A DNA stretch of 64,000 bases from Scylla paramamosain (GCF_035594125.1 NC_087156.1:28705497-28769496), one strand, 5' to 3'. Positions 1-15,640 are shown, counted from the stretch's first letter. Numbers and translations: made by a program. The notes: a model not told the origin generated them from the letters alone.

Positions 1-460
1 GTGATACTTTAACAATTATTTTGCAGTATCAGTAGGAAAAACCCTCGCAAAAGCCTTACTAATCACATCTGTTGCTTTAGAAAATAAGTTGCGAAGGATT
101 TTCAAGGTCATTTTCATGGTTCTAGTGATAATTGTAATTCTTCATTATCAATAAGGAAAATAAAGAAGTATGAAAACCTTACTCATCACATCTGAGGCTT
201 TTGAAAATAAGTTGGGAGATTTTGGAGGTTGTTTTCATGCTTCCAGCGATAGTTTAACAATTATTCTGCACTTTCAGTAGAAAAAAAAAACTCATGAGAA
301 CCCAACACATCACATCTGTGTTTTTTTAAGAATAAGTAGCTAGCTTTTTCAAAGTTATTTTCATGCCTGTTGTAATAGTTTAACAATAATTCTCCACTGA
401 TAATAATAAAAAACACCATCCATGAAAACCCAACAAACTTTAGCTTTTAAAAACAATCCT
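1..460. repeat. Degenerate tandem repeat, ~123-bp unit, ~3.6 copies
   Basis: The block containing 'catctg..gctttt.aaaataagtt' recurs with starts near 66, 189 and 313, a spacing of about 123 bp, and a fourth partial copy follows to about 450. Each unit also carries 'ttctagtgataattt' and 'catgaaaaccc' segments. The array runs off the left edge of the window. Related sequence occurs near 29.0 kb, 32.9 kb and, in reverse orientation, 34.4-35.2 kb. There is no coding potential. Confidence 0.85.
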
Positions 461-779
461 AATGAGAAAAAAATAAATTAAGAAAGACGAGCCAGGAATG
501 CAGAAAAATAAAATCAAGTTATTACGCCATCGTTTACTGTGGGAGAGAGAGAAAGAGAGAAATAACCTTGGTATTTCATTAAAGACAAGAAGACTGGAAG
601 AGGGTGATGTGATTCTGAGGACGAGAGGGATGACAGGCTAATGAAGGAGCCTGGGCCGGGAATTGTATCGCGGAAGAGAGTTGGGAAGGGAAGAGGGAAG
701 GGGAGGAGGGTCGAGGAAAAATTGAGTTTGAGAGTTTTGTTTGCTAGTTTGTTTTTCTTACTCTCTTTCAGTGTTATTG
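461..779. other. Anonymous stretch
   Basis: Purine-rich sequence with a short imperfect GA run near 541-560 and no gene, motif or clear repeat unit. Short open frames on both strands are compositional. Confidence 0.5.
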
Positions 780-1016
780 CCTTTTCTGTTTGTTTCTTCC
801 TTTCTTCCTGTTTCTTTTTTTTTCTTTTTTTTGCGAGCTCTTTCTCTTTCTCCTCCAGTTTCATTTGCTTTTATTTTTCTTTCTCTTTTTTTTCAGTTTG
901 TTAAGATTTTTTGAAAGTCTACATCATCAATTCTTTCTTTCTTTCTTTCTTTCTTTCTTCTTATTCTTTCTTCTTTTTCTTCTTCTCCTTCTTCTTCTTC
1001 TACTTCTTCTTCTTCT
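780..1016. repeat. Polypyrimidine tract, CTTT/TTC-rich
   Basis: A nearly pure C/T strand with imperfect (TTTC)n near 930-960 and (TTC)n near 965-1016. The overlapping open frames encode only F/L/S-rich low-complexity sequence. Confidence 0.9.
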
Positions 1017-1109
1017 TGAGACCTCAGAATCAACGTTTTGAAGTGAGTGGACTGACAGGCGAGGTAACTGGAATTACAACACATGCATGCCTGTGCTGGG
1101 GAATGACAG

Positions 1110-1173
<64 letters not shown>
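1110..1173. repeat. (GT)n microsatellite
   Basis: Perfect GT dinucleotide array of about 64 bp. Confidence 0.98.
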
Positions 1174-1175
<2 letters not shown>

Positions 1176-1770
1176 GGTGCTAGTGACACACGAATGGAAT
1201 GAAAGCATCACTGAATAAATGAACGTAGGCTGGAAGGGATAAGATAAGACAAAAGACAGACTGACTTTGCCATATAATATCTTTTTTACATGAATACAGT
1301 GATTGTTAACATTATGCATTATTATTATTATTAGTATTATTATTAGTATTATTAGTATTATCATCAAGTAAATACATACCACTAACAGGATACGTCATAC
1401 AGAGTTAAGATATAAGAAGCATTTGGACCCTTTCCGACAGACATGATGGTTTGAGGAAAAAATGATAACTTTTATTTTTTCGGAATAGACAACAGATAGA
1501 AAGTGGAGACTCACCCACGACACGACACTTCCTCCCTCCTCGCAAGGATAAACTCTCAACCTCACAAGTGTAACCTCGTATTGCCACGCAGGGCGACGCG
1601 CTGGGAGGGAGGAAGGGATGAGCCGCCCCAGCTCTCTAATACACCTTAAGAATTACCTTTATACAGCGCACGGTAATGACAGGTAACTAAAAGCACACTC
1701 GTGGTCAGAAGGCAAGTAATCTTCTTCCCTCCCTTCCACTGCTAAGAATCTGCTTGGGTTTTGTAACAGT
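1174..1770. other. Anonymous stretch with imperfect (ATT)n
   Basis: Contains an interrupted (ATT)n array at about 1318-1361. Nothing else is recognisable. Confidence 0.6.
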
Positions 1771-1915
1771 GTCAGCTGATGAGAGGGGAGTATCGGTTGA
1801 TCAGAGGGGAATATCAGCTGATCCAAAGGAGGTAACAACTGATGAGAGGGAACTATCACCTGATCAGAGGAGGGTGTAGGTGACCATAAGGAAATATCAG
1901 CTGATCAGAGGACTT
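1771..1915. repeat. Degenerate ~29-bp repeat with ATCAGCTGAT palindromes
   Basis: Five to six irregular copies of a 'tatcagctgatcagagggga' type unit. The core ATCAGCTGAT is a perfect palindrome, seen at about 1813 and 1889, with diverged forms elsewhere in the block. Confidence 0.75.
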
Positions 1916-3170
1916 AATACTGTGTGGGGAAAAAAACACAAAACATGGTGGAAGTGAGAGGCGCAGGTTACTCATCTTGTGACCACGATTGCACCACACA
2001 CTTCATCACATCACATGACGTGAGGCGTGTTGCACCAAGCCCCAGCTCAGCACCCCACAGGCTGGAGGAGGACCGTGTCTTCCTGGAGCGTAGCGGGGCG
2101 AAGGGAATATTCTTAGTCATAATAGAAGCTTGGAGCAAGTGGTGTCTGGTCAGAAGAAAGAAGGAAGTGGCGGGGATTTGAATGTCTGAACTAAGCACTA
2201 CTGCCAGCTGAGAGTAAGGAAGGAAGTGGCGAGGAGTTTAATGCCTTGATGAAACACTAATACAATTAGCCACGTTCTTCATCTAGCTCTCTCTTGACAC
2301 TTAAGCATTGTGGGAGTATGTTGTGTTCGATCAAGGGAGAGAAGGAAGGAAGTGGTGAGGAGTGCAATGCCTAGAAGCAACACTACCACCACACGTCACG
2401 TCTCCCTTCCTCCTACTCCTCCTCCTCCTCTTCCTCTTCCACCTTCATGCCTCCAGTCACAACACCACAGACCTTTAGGAAAACAGAAAAATTATTGATC
2501 TATGTCATCGCCAATAGAATTACGCAAAAAATCTCTCCCACTGAAAAACCACGAGTCAAAACATAAGGGAAACAAAATTTATTGATCTATACCACCACAC
2601 CGAGGTCATATGGTCGCTGAGTTACGGAGAAGCTACCATACTTCAAGATCAAGCTCAAGACTCTCTAGACAGTCCTATCTGTAACCAACAAACCCAACAC
2701 GTCATGTTTCAACACTGAGGGAATGAAAGCTCGGTTGGTCCATATGTTGTATATCTCAAAAAGTAAAGCAATCAGATCTCCTACGTTCCATAACTCAAAA
2801 CGTGTCCGATATAGTCCCAATTCCTCTCCCATGGCAGTGTTCCTGTGTTCCTGAAGCAGTGGACTCATTCACACCTCATTGCATTTACATTAATCGCCTT
2901 GTATTTTGCACCTGTATTTGTTTTTTGTTTTGTTTTATTCTCTCTCTCACCGATGGATTTTTTTCGAGGTTACAGCTGAACGACAATGTTTTGTGTTCTA
3001 TATTCAGATTCGCAGCGAACTAAACGAATTCAGCATTTTTTTTTTTTTTTCGTTTTTTATAATCCGTTTTTCAATGCATGAGGCGAAAAACAAACTTTGG
3101 CAGAGGAAAACAAGGTCCGGTCTAACAGGAAATAAATCATGAAGGTTTTCCGCTTCACCGCCACTCCTGC

Positions 3171-3173
<3 letters not shown>
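1916..3173. other. Anonymous stretch with a degenerate ~61-bp repeat
   Basis: The motif 'gaaggaagtggcgaggag' followed by 'aatgcct' or similar occurs near 2159, 2220 and 2345, that is at about 61 and 2x61 bp spacing. The remainder is anonymous, with a poly-T run near 3038-3050. Confidence 0.6.

Positions 3174-3244
<71 letters not shown>
3174..3244. repeat. (AC)n microsatellite
   Basis: Perfect AC array of about 71 bp. Confidence 0.98.
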
Positions 3245-3246
<2 letters not shown>

Positions 3247-3832
3247 AAAAACTATGATAAAAAAGGGTGCCCAAACACATTCGCTTCCCAAACCATCACA
3301 GCAACCTCGTCATTAATGAATCCACACACATACCTTCTACGTACAATAACTAGCAGCTACTGACTCTTCACCTGACTAACGAAGAGAGTACAAGATGGAG
3401 GATGCAGACGAGTCCTTTTAAAGAATCACTATTACACAACAGATGTCAGAGGTTACAGAGATAGGCAGAGGAGGGACGAGACGGGGAAAAAGGACGAAAA
3501 CAGGGTATTAAGGGAAGGAAGGGGGGAACTAATCAATAATTCGATAAAAAGGTTAAGACTTAGCTCAGCCGCCAATCCGATTAGGTGAGGGTGAGAGAAG
3601 AAGGTGTTCCTCATTAGTAAAAGACGAGCTAAGACCTTCCCTTCCCTTCCCTTCCATTCCAGTCCTTTCCCCTTCTTTCTCCGCTGCGTCTCCCAGTACT
3701 ACAGCTCTTATCTTCCCCGCAGACTTACGAAGGCCCAAAAGTTTTGTTATTTTTTTCTGAAGGTGATGTCAGAAATTTCAGATGATCCACCAGCGCAAAA
3801 ATAGGCTTAAAAATTTATGAAAAAGTACTTTT

Positions 3833-3834
<2 letters not shown>
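3245..3834. other. Anonymous stretch
   Basis: No gene or repeat recognised apart from a short (TTCCC)n-like run near 3635-3660. Confidence 0.5.
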
Positions 3835-3912
<78 letters not shown>

Positions 3913-3965
3913 TTTTCATGCTAGTGTCAATATGCTCAAGTTTATAGATATCGGTTTATAACGAC

Positions 3966-4055
<90 letters not shown>
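3835..4055. repeat. Two (GA)n microsatellites
   Basis: GA arrays at 3835-3909 and 3968-4055 are separated by about 58 bp of unique sequence. Confidence 0.98.
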
Positions 4056-4056
<1 letters not shown>

Positions 4057-4288
4057 CACGAGTGAGAGTGGAAAATGGAAATGAGACGTGGAGTGGAGGC
4101 CGAGAGGAGGTGAAGGGATGAGGAGGACGGTGTGAATGCATTGCTCTTGAGGGCTTGTTGTCTACACTTCATTCACTTCGGCTCCTTCAACTTTCGCCTC
4201 TCCCTCTCTCTTCCTTGTCTTGTCCTCTCTTTCATTTCCCTCTCCGTCCTTCATTTGACTTCACAGGTCGTCAGGTAATTCTATTAAA

Positions 4289-4436
<148 letters not shown>

Positions 4437-4681
4437 CTTAGTTTATGCCATCTTTCTCCTCACTTCTCCCTCCATTCTTTTTTCCTATTCTACCTCCTTC
4501 CCTCCCTTCTCCCTCTCCCTCCCTGACACAGGCTGCAGCAAATCAAAGGAGGGAAAAGAAATTCCTTTTATCTTTCCTGCAACGATTGAGTGAAAATTGC
4601 TTTTTTTTTTTTTTACTGAATTTTGGGTGAAGAAGAAACATTATTTTTACTATGAGTGGGATTCTTCTTCATAATATTATC

Positions 4682-7275
<2,594 letters not shown>

Positions 7276-7758
7276 ACTGTTTTTCCCCCTTTTTTAATTT
7301 CTACACGCTTCATGAAATCATCATCCCTCCTCTTTCTCTCCCTCTCCCTCTCCCTCACTCCACGCTCTTAAACACGCAGGCAATTTTCTCCTTTCCATCT
7401 TTTTGCATCTTCGGTGACAGCGACGCAAAACTACTGCTCCCATGAGTTATACACAGCGTGAAGACGAACACGTGAAGGGGGACTGACTGGAACCGTAGAG
7501 GAGGAGGTAGAAGAGGAGCAAGAGGGAAGGAGTTCGAGGTGTGTTGAGATTAGAATGCTGTAAGGAAAGAGGAGACGAGAGAAGACATAAGGGTGAAGAC
7601 AAGGAAGAGGAGAAAGGAAGGAGGAGGGCGAGAAAGTGTGCTAGGATCAAAATGCTTAGAATAAAAGGGAAATAGGAGAGAAAAGGAAAAATGCATATTC
7701 GTATTTTTTTTTTTCTTTTTCGTACAGTCTTTTTTTTTATTTCTCGTATAATCTCTCC

Positions 7759-7761
<3 letters not shown>

Positions 7762-7832
<71 letters not shown>
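7762..7832. repeat. (CT)n microsatellite
   Basis: Perfect CT array, followed by a short imperfect (GTG)n at 7941-7977. Confidence 0.97.
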
Positions 7833-7837
<5 letters not shown>

Positions 7838-8061
7838 GGACTTGCGTGAGTGAAAACATGATGATAAGCTGAATACATTGACCTGAAGGCCTCACTGTGC
7901 TCTTCAAGGCTGCTCTGGGGTGGTGATGCGTGGTGTGACTGACGGTGGTGGTGGTGGTGGTGGAGGTGGTGGTGGTAGTGTAGTGGATAGGAGTGTTAAT
8001 AGATAGGAGAGGGAGTGTCACTGGAATGTGGAGGACATAATGCTATACCAGCGAGATTATT

Positions 8062-8573
<512 letters not shown>

Positions 8574-8587
8574 GTGTGTGTGTGTGT

Positions 8588-8649
<62 letters not shown>

Positions 8650-8782
8650 AGATATCGACCAAGGTGGGGCGGGAAAGAAAAAAAGACAAAAAATAAAAAA
8701 AGAGGGTCAAATGCCATTCCCAAAAAGAAAATAGGAGTGGGAGAAACGAGCGAGGGAAGCCAATTTATTTTTCTGAGGTGTC

Positions 8783-8829
<47 letters not shown>
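8574..8829. repeat. Two (GT)n microsatellites
   Basis: GT arrays occupy 8574-8648 and 8784-8829. Between them, 8649-8672 contains 'cgaccaaggtgggg', resembling the end of the SINE-like unit. Confidence 0.95.
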
Positions 8830-8831
<2 letters not shown>

Positions 8832-9234
8832 CCTGTGGGGGAGATTATTGCCTCAGGTGCTTCCCTTCCCTTAATTCCCACCCTCCCCTCAGTCCCCTCC
8901 CCCCTCACCCTCGCCCTCTCCCCTCCCTCCCATCCCTCTCTCCCACACGCCTCTCACGCCTCAACAACAAGCGATATTATCTCCTGCAGGACCAAAAATC
9001 CCCCACCCACCCCTTCCACACGCCCTCCCCCTGGGGTTGGCGGCCGGGGAGGGTGGTCGTGGGGAGGCCTGGACCCCCGGCGTCATTTCAAGCGCAGCAC
9101 ACCTCCGGGCGGCGGCAGTGGAGGAGGGAAGTTGGAAAGAAATGAAGGAAAGTTGTAAAAAATGTAACCGCGTCCTTATCTTCCCTTCCATAGAGCGGGT
9201 CTTCTGTGCTCTAAGGTTTTCTTATTCCTCTTGT
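8830..9234. other. C-rich then G-rich anonymous stretch
   Basis: 8870-9030 is rich in CCCTCC/CCCACC and 9035-9140 is rich in GGGG/GGC. The proline-rich open frames are compositional. Confidence 0.5.
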
Positions 9235-9735
9235 CGCCAGCCGGTCATCCAGTCAGCTAGTCAGCCGTTAAAGGTAGCCATCCTGCCAGTCAGCAAGTCA
9301 CCCGGCTAGTCGACCAGCCAATCAAATAAAGCCAGTCGGCCAGTTAGCCAGCGAGCCAGCAAGCAAGTTAGCCAGTCAGCCAACCAGTCTGTCAGTCAGC
9401 CAGCTAGTCAGCAAGCAATCAAATCAGCTGACCAACCAGCCGACATACCAGGCAATCAGTCAGTCAGCCAGTCAGTGAACCAGATAGTTAGCCGGCGATC
9501 AAGTCAACCAACTAGTTAGTCAGGCAGCCAACAAGTCAGCCAACTAATCAGTCAGCTAAATCCGATCCAATCAGGTACCCTGCCAGCCAACCAGTCAGTC
9601 AGTCGGCCACCAAGTCAGCCAACCAGTTACAAGGTCAGCCAAAAAATACATCAACCAGTCACCTACCAAGTCAGCCAACCAGATAGCCAGTGAGCCATTC
9701 AGCCAGCCAGTCAGCCAGCAAGCAAGCCAGCCACC
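9235..9735. repeat. Degenerate 4-bp repeat (CAGT/CAGC/CAAC)
   Basis: About 500 bp built from words such as 'cagccagtcagc' and 'caaccagtcagt', keeping a 4-bp phase over long runs but heavily mutated. Confidence 0.88.
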
Positions 9736-10804
9736 ACCACATCCCAGCGAGAGACCGAGCGATAACGGCAGAAAACAAACAAAAAAAAAGGTAAAGATTA
9801 AAGAGGAAACACAGCTATAACACTTTCAGAAATACCCATGACCGCCCTGCCTGATGTGCCAGCCCGATTCTTCCCTTCCTTCCCTTCCCTTTCCCTTCTC
9901 TTTCCCTTCATCTTAAAGAAAGGACCACCACCACCACCTCCACCACCACCACCATCATCGCACGAGGAAACCTTAATAATTTATGATGAGTTCCGGATCT
10001 ACTCTCTCCCTCACCCTCCTCTCTGTGTGTCTCCCTCTCTCCCTCCCTCTCTCTCTTCCTCAGCGTGTCTCTCTGTATTCCCTCCTCGCGGAAAACAATA
10101 ACGGAGACGGAGAAATTCCCCCACCACCTCCGTCGTCCGCCGCCCTCCCCTCCCTCCCCCCGTACATGTTTTTTTTCCCCTATTGATCTGCTGAGCCCGT
10201 CGAATGTCGCCTGACTACTGCCTACACTACTGACGAAGGGATGAACGCTGCTGAAAAAAAGGGGAGTGATGGAAATAAACGGAGTACAGGATGAGGAGCA
10301 GGAGGAGGAGGAATAGATGGAAGAGGAGGAGGAGGAGGATAAGTGGGGATGAAAATAAAGGAAAATGAGAATAGATGGAGGAAAATGAGCATAGGAAGGA
10401 GAAAGAGAAGAAAAAAAAAACGTAGATAGAGAAACGAAGGAATAAGTCTAAGTAAAAACAATGGACAGCGATGGAAAAAGTTAAACGAAATAACAAAAAA
10501 TCAAGAAAACGGCCACGCAACGACCTCATGACCTCCTCCTGTTCTATCTGACCTTGCCGCGAGCGAAGAAAAACAAGACGCAGAGAAAAAAAAGTTAAGT
10601 ACCAGAGCTGGAGTTTCTTCCTCAAAGGGTAGGAACGTGGCTTTAATTTTCTCTCGACTCTTTTGATGTGACGCGAGGCCTTAGCGGCGACTGTGGCTGT
10701 GGTTAAATGAAGTTTGCTGGAGACTGAAGGAGGTCAGATGCCGAGGACGCCCACGGTCGCTACGGGAAGGAAAAGAAGAAGTGAATGGGGAGGGACTGTT
10801 TTGC
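9736..10804. other. Anonymous, low-complexity stretch
   Basis: Contains a short (CCA)n run at 9928-9955, a CCCTC-rich patch near 10010-10160 and GGA-rich patches near 10290-10340. No gene is recognised. Confidence 0.55.
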
Positions 10805-11340
10805 GGGACGATATAGTATACAGCAAGAGACTAAGATGAAGGTAATAGATGTATTGGAGAAGTATGAGGAACTATGAAAGAGACACAACAAGAACGGGAA
10901 AAATAGTGATAAAATAAAGCATGGACGATATACACAGTAAGAAACTAAGATAGAAACAAGAGAGCAAGAGTAGAACAAGACGAAGAATACAGTAAGAGAA
11001 GACTATGTAATGGCTATCTACAGAAGAAATACAACAAGAACAGAGAAAATTGATGATGGACAACGTAATCTCTCGAATCTCTTTCCGTGGATGATAAACA
11101 CCCACAGCAAGAGACTAAGAAGGGCAGAATAGGAGATACTGACAGAGTATGAGAAGGCTGAATGATGACTGAGAGAAATACAACAAAATTCCGAGGAAAT
11201 TAATGTTGAGAGAGCGTTGAATCTCTTGAATCTCTTAACGTGGATGATATACTCAGCAAGAAACAGAGATAGGAGAAGTATTAGGAAAGTTAGAGAACAA
11301 TCGGCAATAAGTATGAGAGAAATGCAGCAAGTATAAGTAT
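10805..11340. repeat. Degenerate tandem repeat, ~115-165-bp unit, ~4 copies
   Basis: The segment 'gatgatatacacagcaagagactaaga' and variants recurs near 10808, 10924, 11091 and 11243. A second shared block, 'gaaatacaacaagaacagagaaaatt', sits between copies. Unequal spacing indicates indels within units. Confidence 0.75.
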
Positions 11341-12262
11341 TAAAGAAGAAACATTACGGAGAGAAAGGCAAGGAGTGAAAAGGAAGACATGTTTATATGG
11401 AAATGCGGCGAGAAGTAGGGAAAGGTGATGATTGGAAGTGTGACTAAAGGGAAGAGATATGGCAAGGAGTGGAAATGGAGAGGGTCGAGAGAGAAGAAAG
11501 ACGAGGCGATAAGAAGGAATAGGGACACGTGGGAGAAATATGACGGGAGAGGTGTCGGTGTTAGGAGCCTTACGCGCCGGAATTTTTAGACGGTGACTCA
11601 TAGAAGACAAACTAATGAGGCGTTGAAGTGACAGCAAAGCGACACAGGATGTGACAACGTGTTAAGCTTTCCGACTGAGATATGTACACATTAAAAAAGT
11701 GTCTTGTTTTCTTCAGCTAGACGTCTCCTACAGACTTTTAAATACACACACACGCACATGAACGTACACAGACAGTAAGACGCGTGACTGCAAAGTGTTG
11801 AGTGGTCAGCGCGGCATCGCACCAACAAACTATGCAAGGGCTCAACATTTTTTTATGGTTTTAAGATGCATTTACAGCTAGACTTATCTTTTTCGTCTTG
11901 AGGGCTGCTCCTCGGTCTCGTGGTGTCCACTTATCATTAAGCAAATAATGTCCAATACAGGAATTCATCTATATTACTCATCTAACTCTACTTAGTTACG
12001 TGATAAGCAGCTGAATCTGAAGATTATAATTACGTATATACGCTTGTATAGATATTTACACTTAAAAGTAACAATCATTAATTAAGTCTTAGTATTAAGA
12101 TTACGCACGAGAACAAAGTAGACATCTGACTATGTATGCACGGAGAGAGGGCGTGCGGCGCCCTCCTCCCCCGGGGCGAGGCGACGGCGGCGACGCGGCG
12201 CGGCAGAACAATAGGGGCACGTGGGACTCACCCTGACCTGCTGTGGGCGAGGGCACCGACAG

Positions 12263-12263
<1 letters not shown>
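11341..12263. other. Anonymous stretch
   Basis: Mixed-composition sequence, GC-rich at 12135-12235. No gene or repeat family recognised. Confidence 0.5.
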
Positions 12264-12341
<78 letters not shown>

Positions 12342-12342
12342 A
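12264..12342. repeat. (GT)n microsatellite
   Basis: GT array of about 78 bp with one A interruption near its end. Confidence 0.97.
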
Positions 12343-14504
12343 GCGGGTGTACCTCGTGCTGGAGTGCTGGCAGTGGCGGCAGTGTCCGGACGTCGCCTAT
12401 ATGTAAAACTGGTGTAGCCGCCCAGACACTGCCGCGTATCACTATTTTGTCTTAATGATGGCAATGTGGTGATGCGTGGTGGCGGTGATGCGATGCTGCT
12501 GCGTGGTGACGGTGACTGGTGACTGGTTTGTTGACTGGTTAGGTGGTTGTGTTGATGGAGATATGGTGGCGATATATATAATGGTGCAATGCCATTGCTA
12601 TGGTTATGGAAGTGATGAAGTTACGATTAACAGAACTCCGAACAGCTTTCCCTCCCAGTATAGAACAATCAACCTCTCCCTCATAGCGGTGAGTTAACAC
12701 CCCACCCCTTCCTGCCTTACTCAGCTGGCCACGTCCAAGTCTAACCCTCTGCTGCAGCAACGCACGGAGTCAGCGGGCGCGGCACGATGCAGGATTCCCA
12801 GGGGAAACCCAGCCTAGTCGCCAGGGCTAAAGGGAAGCTTCTGCTTAGTGTATTACATAGCTTGAGTCTGTGCCGCCGCTCCGCCACACCGCTACTACTT
12901 CTTACTGTGAGATGCGCTCTGCTCCCCACTCCCCCTCCCTTCCAACTCCCCGAGGACTTCAAGGTGAGTGGTTTAATTTAGTCTGGATTAAAGGTACGCC
13001 TTCATTCCTGCCTCTCTCCGTGGCGTGGAAAGAAATGTCTGCTTTGGAATGGCCGCCACCTTTCCTATGAATTAAGGGTGTGGACAGTTATCATATCAAA
13101 CCAGTGCCTCTAATCTCCTGTATTAGAGAATATCAAAATTTCCGAAGGTCTTAAATATCTCAGTTGACGTTAGAAATTGAGCAACCTTCACTCGTTTCCA
13201 CGGTGTTTGGTGTTGTTCCTTAATTTCAATACCCAAGATCTGATAAGAATTCAACAGTAGTCAGGTTCTGCAAGATTACCAGTAGATCACAGGACTTACG
13301 ACCGAAGGGAAAGATATGACAATTGAAGCGAGAGCACTCAGTTTCTTGACATTTGACCATGACTGTGCCTATGCCGCTGCACTCCCCGCAACCCACCACG
13401 TGTCACTCAAGGCTGCAGGTCCCGGGCGTAGCGGTATAGCAGTGTTTGAGGAAAGGATCATACGGGAGGAGGGGATGAGTGGATACATCATGACACCTGT
13501 CCAGCAAGTAAGTCTGACTCCCATGCCACACACCACCTGATTAAATTTACACTCCAGGACATACCTAGATCTAGTTTCTTTGTATGCATATGTAATTAGT
13601 ATATTATTTGCTTGCTGCGTCCTCTTAACCCTTTCACTGCTACAGCTTCTTCTCAGCTTGGTATTAGTCTTGTATAACATTTGAGGAGGATTTTGAAAGA
13701 CCACACTCACAGATAAAGGTTGCATCTAGTATCTAGTGAAGCTTTTGAGTACATGTACCTTAATTTTCGATAAGTAAGATTCCCTTGGGTTGCTGAAAAT
13801 AAAATCACCTGCACCATTAGCAGCCTTGATTTTTTATACTTGTTCGGATTGATTATAACTGTACTGGTGTGAATGTTCAGGCGTCAGTGGAGGACAGGCT
13901 GCCGACCAGAAGGTAATAAATGTACACAGCAACTGTCACCCTGTCTCTACATTCCTCCTTCTCTTGGCTCGGTACATAACACTCTCCTGGCTCTTTCATT
14001 ACCGAGGTGCTGAATTGAATGTTGTAGTGGCGCTGAGAACCAGTCAGTTAATCAATCAATCAGTCAAACAACTGGCGACTTTTTTGACTGATTCCTCGAC
14101 TTTATTTGGGAGGGACAAGTTGAACAGGCTTTTATTTCCCCTTCCTATTGTTTCGTCTTTTTAGCCAGTCTCCTTGATGCGTATTAAGACTCTGTATTTC
14201 CCTTCTATTACAAGGGAAAAAAAATCCAACAAACCCTGATTACATTCAGAGCCGATACAAAATCTCCCTTTTTTTTTTATTTTCGTTTTTGTTTCCATCC
14301 TCACCTGGATATCGGAACACCTGAGAAACTGCTGATCTGCAAACTTTTAGGCGATACAAGTCTCCTGAACTTTCGTGTGTGTGTGTCTGTGCTTCGACAT
14401 AAAAAACTTCAGCAAACACTTCTTGCTCCGCATCCTCCCTCGTTAACGGATGGAGGGGAATGGGAGGGGGGAGGAATGAATCTGTTTCTTTCTAAGCTGA
14501 TAAT
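12343..14504. other. Anonymous stretch without a supported gene
   Basis: The longest interval in the left half without large arrays. Splice-donor-like sites follow two short open segments, AAG|GTGAGT at about 12963 and CAA|GTAAGT at about 13504. Neither open segment resembles a known protein, so they are not called as exons. 'ttaaccctttcactgc' at about 13626 matches the left end of the MITE-like repeat at 33118. Confidence 0.5.
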
Positions 14505-14800
14505 AATAGTCATGAATGCACACACCGCTGAGAATATCATGTAGTAGCTGATAAGTAACGAGAAAAGGACAAACTTTAACACTTCAACACTACTCATTCA
14601 ATCAATCTACTCTCTTTTATTTTCTATTACTTGTTCTCCGTTACTGCAAAACGAGAATCACTAATGCAAGCACCGTAGATGACTTTATATGGTATAATGA
14701 ACAAGAGGAAGGGACAAACTGAGTGACTTCAACACCTCAACACCAATTATTCAATCAATCTACTCTCTTATTTCTTCTAATACTTGTCCTCAGCGAAGTC
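14505..14800. repeat. Diverged tandem duplication, ~145-bp unit
   Basis: 'ggacaaactttaac..ttcaacac' plus 'attcaatcaatctactctctt' at about 14568-14617 recurs at about 14712-14770. A preceding 'gataagtaacgag' type segment is also partly shared. Confidence 0.78.
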
Positions 14801-15317
14801 TCAAGGAAGAGTCAGAAATATATTGGGAGTTCGAAGAGAAGATGATGACGGGGCGAGAGTCAGGAGGTCTCCGGAAAGTTAGGGGCGAGGGAAGTGATGC
14901 GAGTCAATCGCGGAAAGCCAGAGGTGGAAAAAGGAAGGTCACACGCCATAAAATCTAACTTGTACTTCGAACGAATGCAACAAAATGATTTGGAATGAAA
15001 AGATAAATAAAAAAGTAATACCAACAGCAGAGATTGTTATGCGTAATTACTTCATTAAAACTAAAAACACGTACTGGGAGAAGGGAGCGGCAGGGGAAAG
15101 TTCATATCAAAGTTTTCAACAAAACAACAAGTTCCAGTACAATGGAGATGTGTCACTGCCCGTGTCCCGCCGCCCGCCCCGCTCACACACAGCTAGGGGG
15201 CGGTGACACGAACTTGTGTGGTTTTTTCTCTCAAATAACCTTACGCTCTTATCGCTGTCACTATAATAACACACTGACCGTCATTCTCCGTCACGATATA
15301 GAGGTAAATTTTTATAA

Positions 15318-15640
15318 CAAACCCCCTCCTCTAGCCTCGCTGCACAAGACTTTCTTCTTATTCTCTTTCCTAGTTTGTCCACTTTATTAATGCAAGAGTT
15401 AAGCAGTATCTTCATTTCTTCACATCTCTTACTGCTAAACTACGGAATTTTCATCCTGTCTCTGTATTTCCTCATGCGTACGACTCAAACTGTCCCAAGA
15501 GAGGAGCACCAAGACAACACAAAAAACTAACATGGCCGCCTCTTTTGATTGCTCTTCTGACTTTTTTAGGGAGCGGCATGTTGCGCGTGCTTTTATTTTA
15601 TTAATCTTCTTTGCCCTTAGCTGTTTCCCTGACACATAAA
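15318..15640 (+). mobile_element. Old Jockey-like retrotransposon 3' end (second copy)
   Basis: This region aligns along its length with the 3' part of the Jockey-like element at 32490-32815. Shared blocks include 'cctcgctgcacaagactttc' (exact, about 15336), 'aatgcaagagttaa.cagtat', 'aagagaggagcaccaagac' against 'aagagggaggtttcaagac', and the 3' UTR block 'ttgcccttagctgtttccc' against 'ttgcccttggccagtgtcc', ending in 'acataaaaaa'. The frame is destroyed by indels and stops. It is an old insertion, not a gene. Confidence 0.82.

Noticed and set aside
12787..12963. Possible first coding exon ending at AAG|GTGAGT
   Set aside because: Good donor match, but the ~59-residue translation resembles nothing I know and no partner exon could be found.
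13411..13504. Possible internal exon between a CTGCAG acceptor-like site and CAA|GTAAGT
   Set aside because: Short, unrecognised translation and chance-level splice sites.
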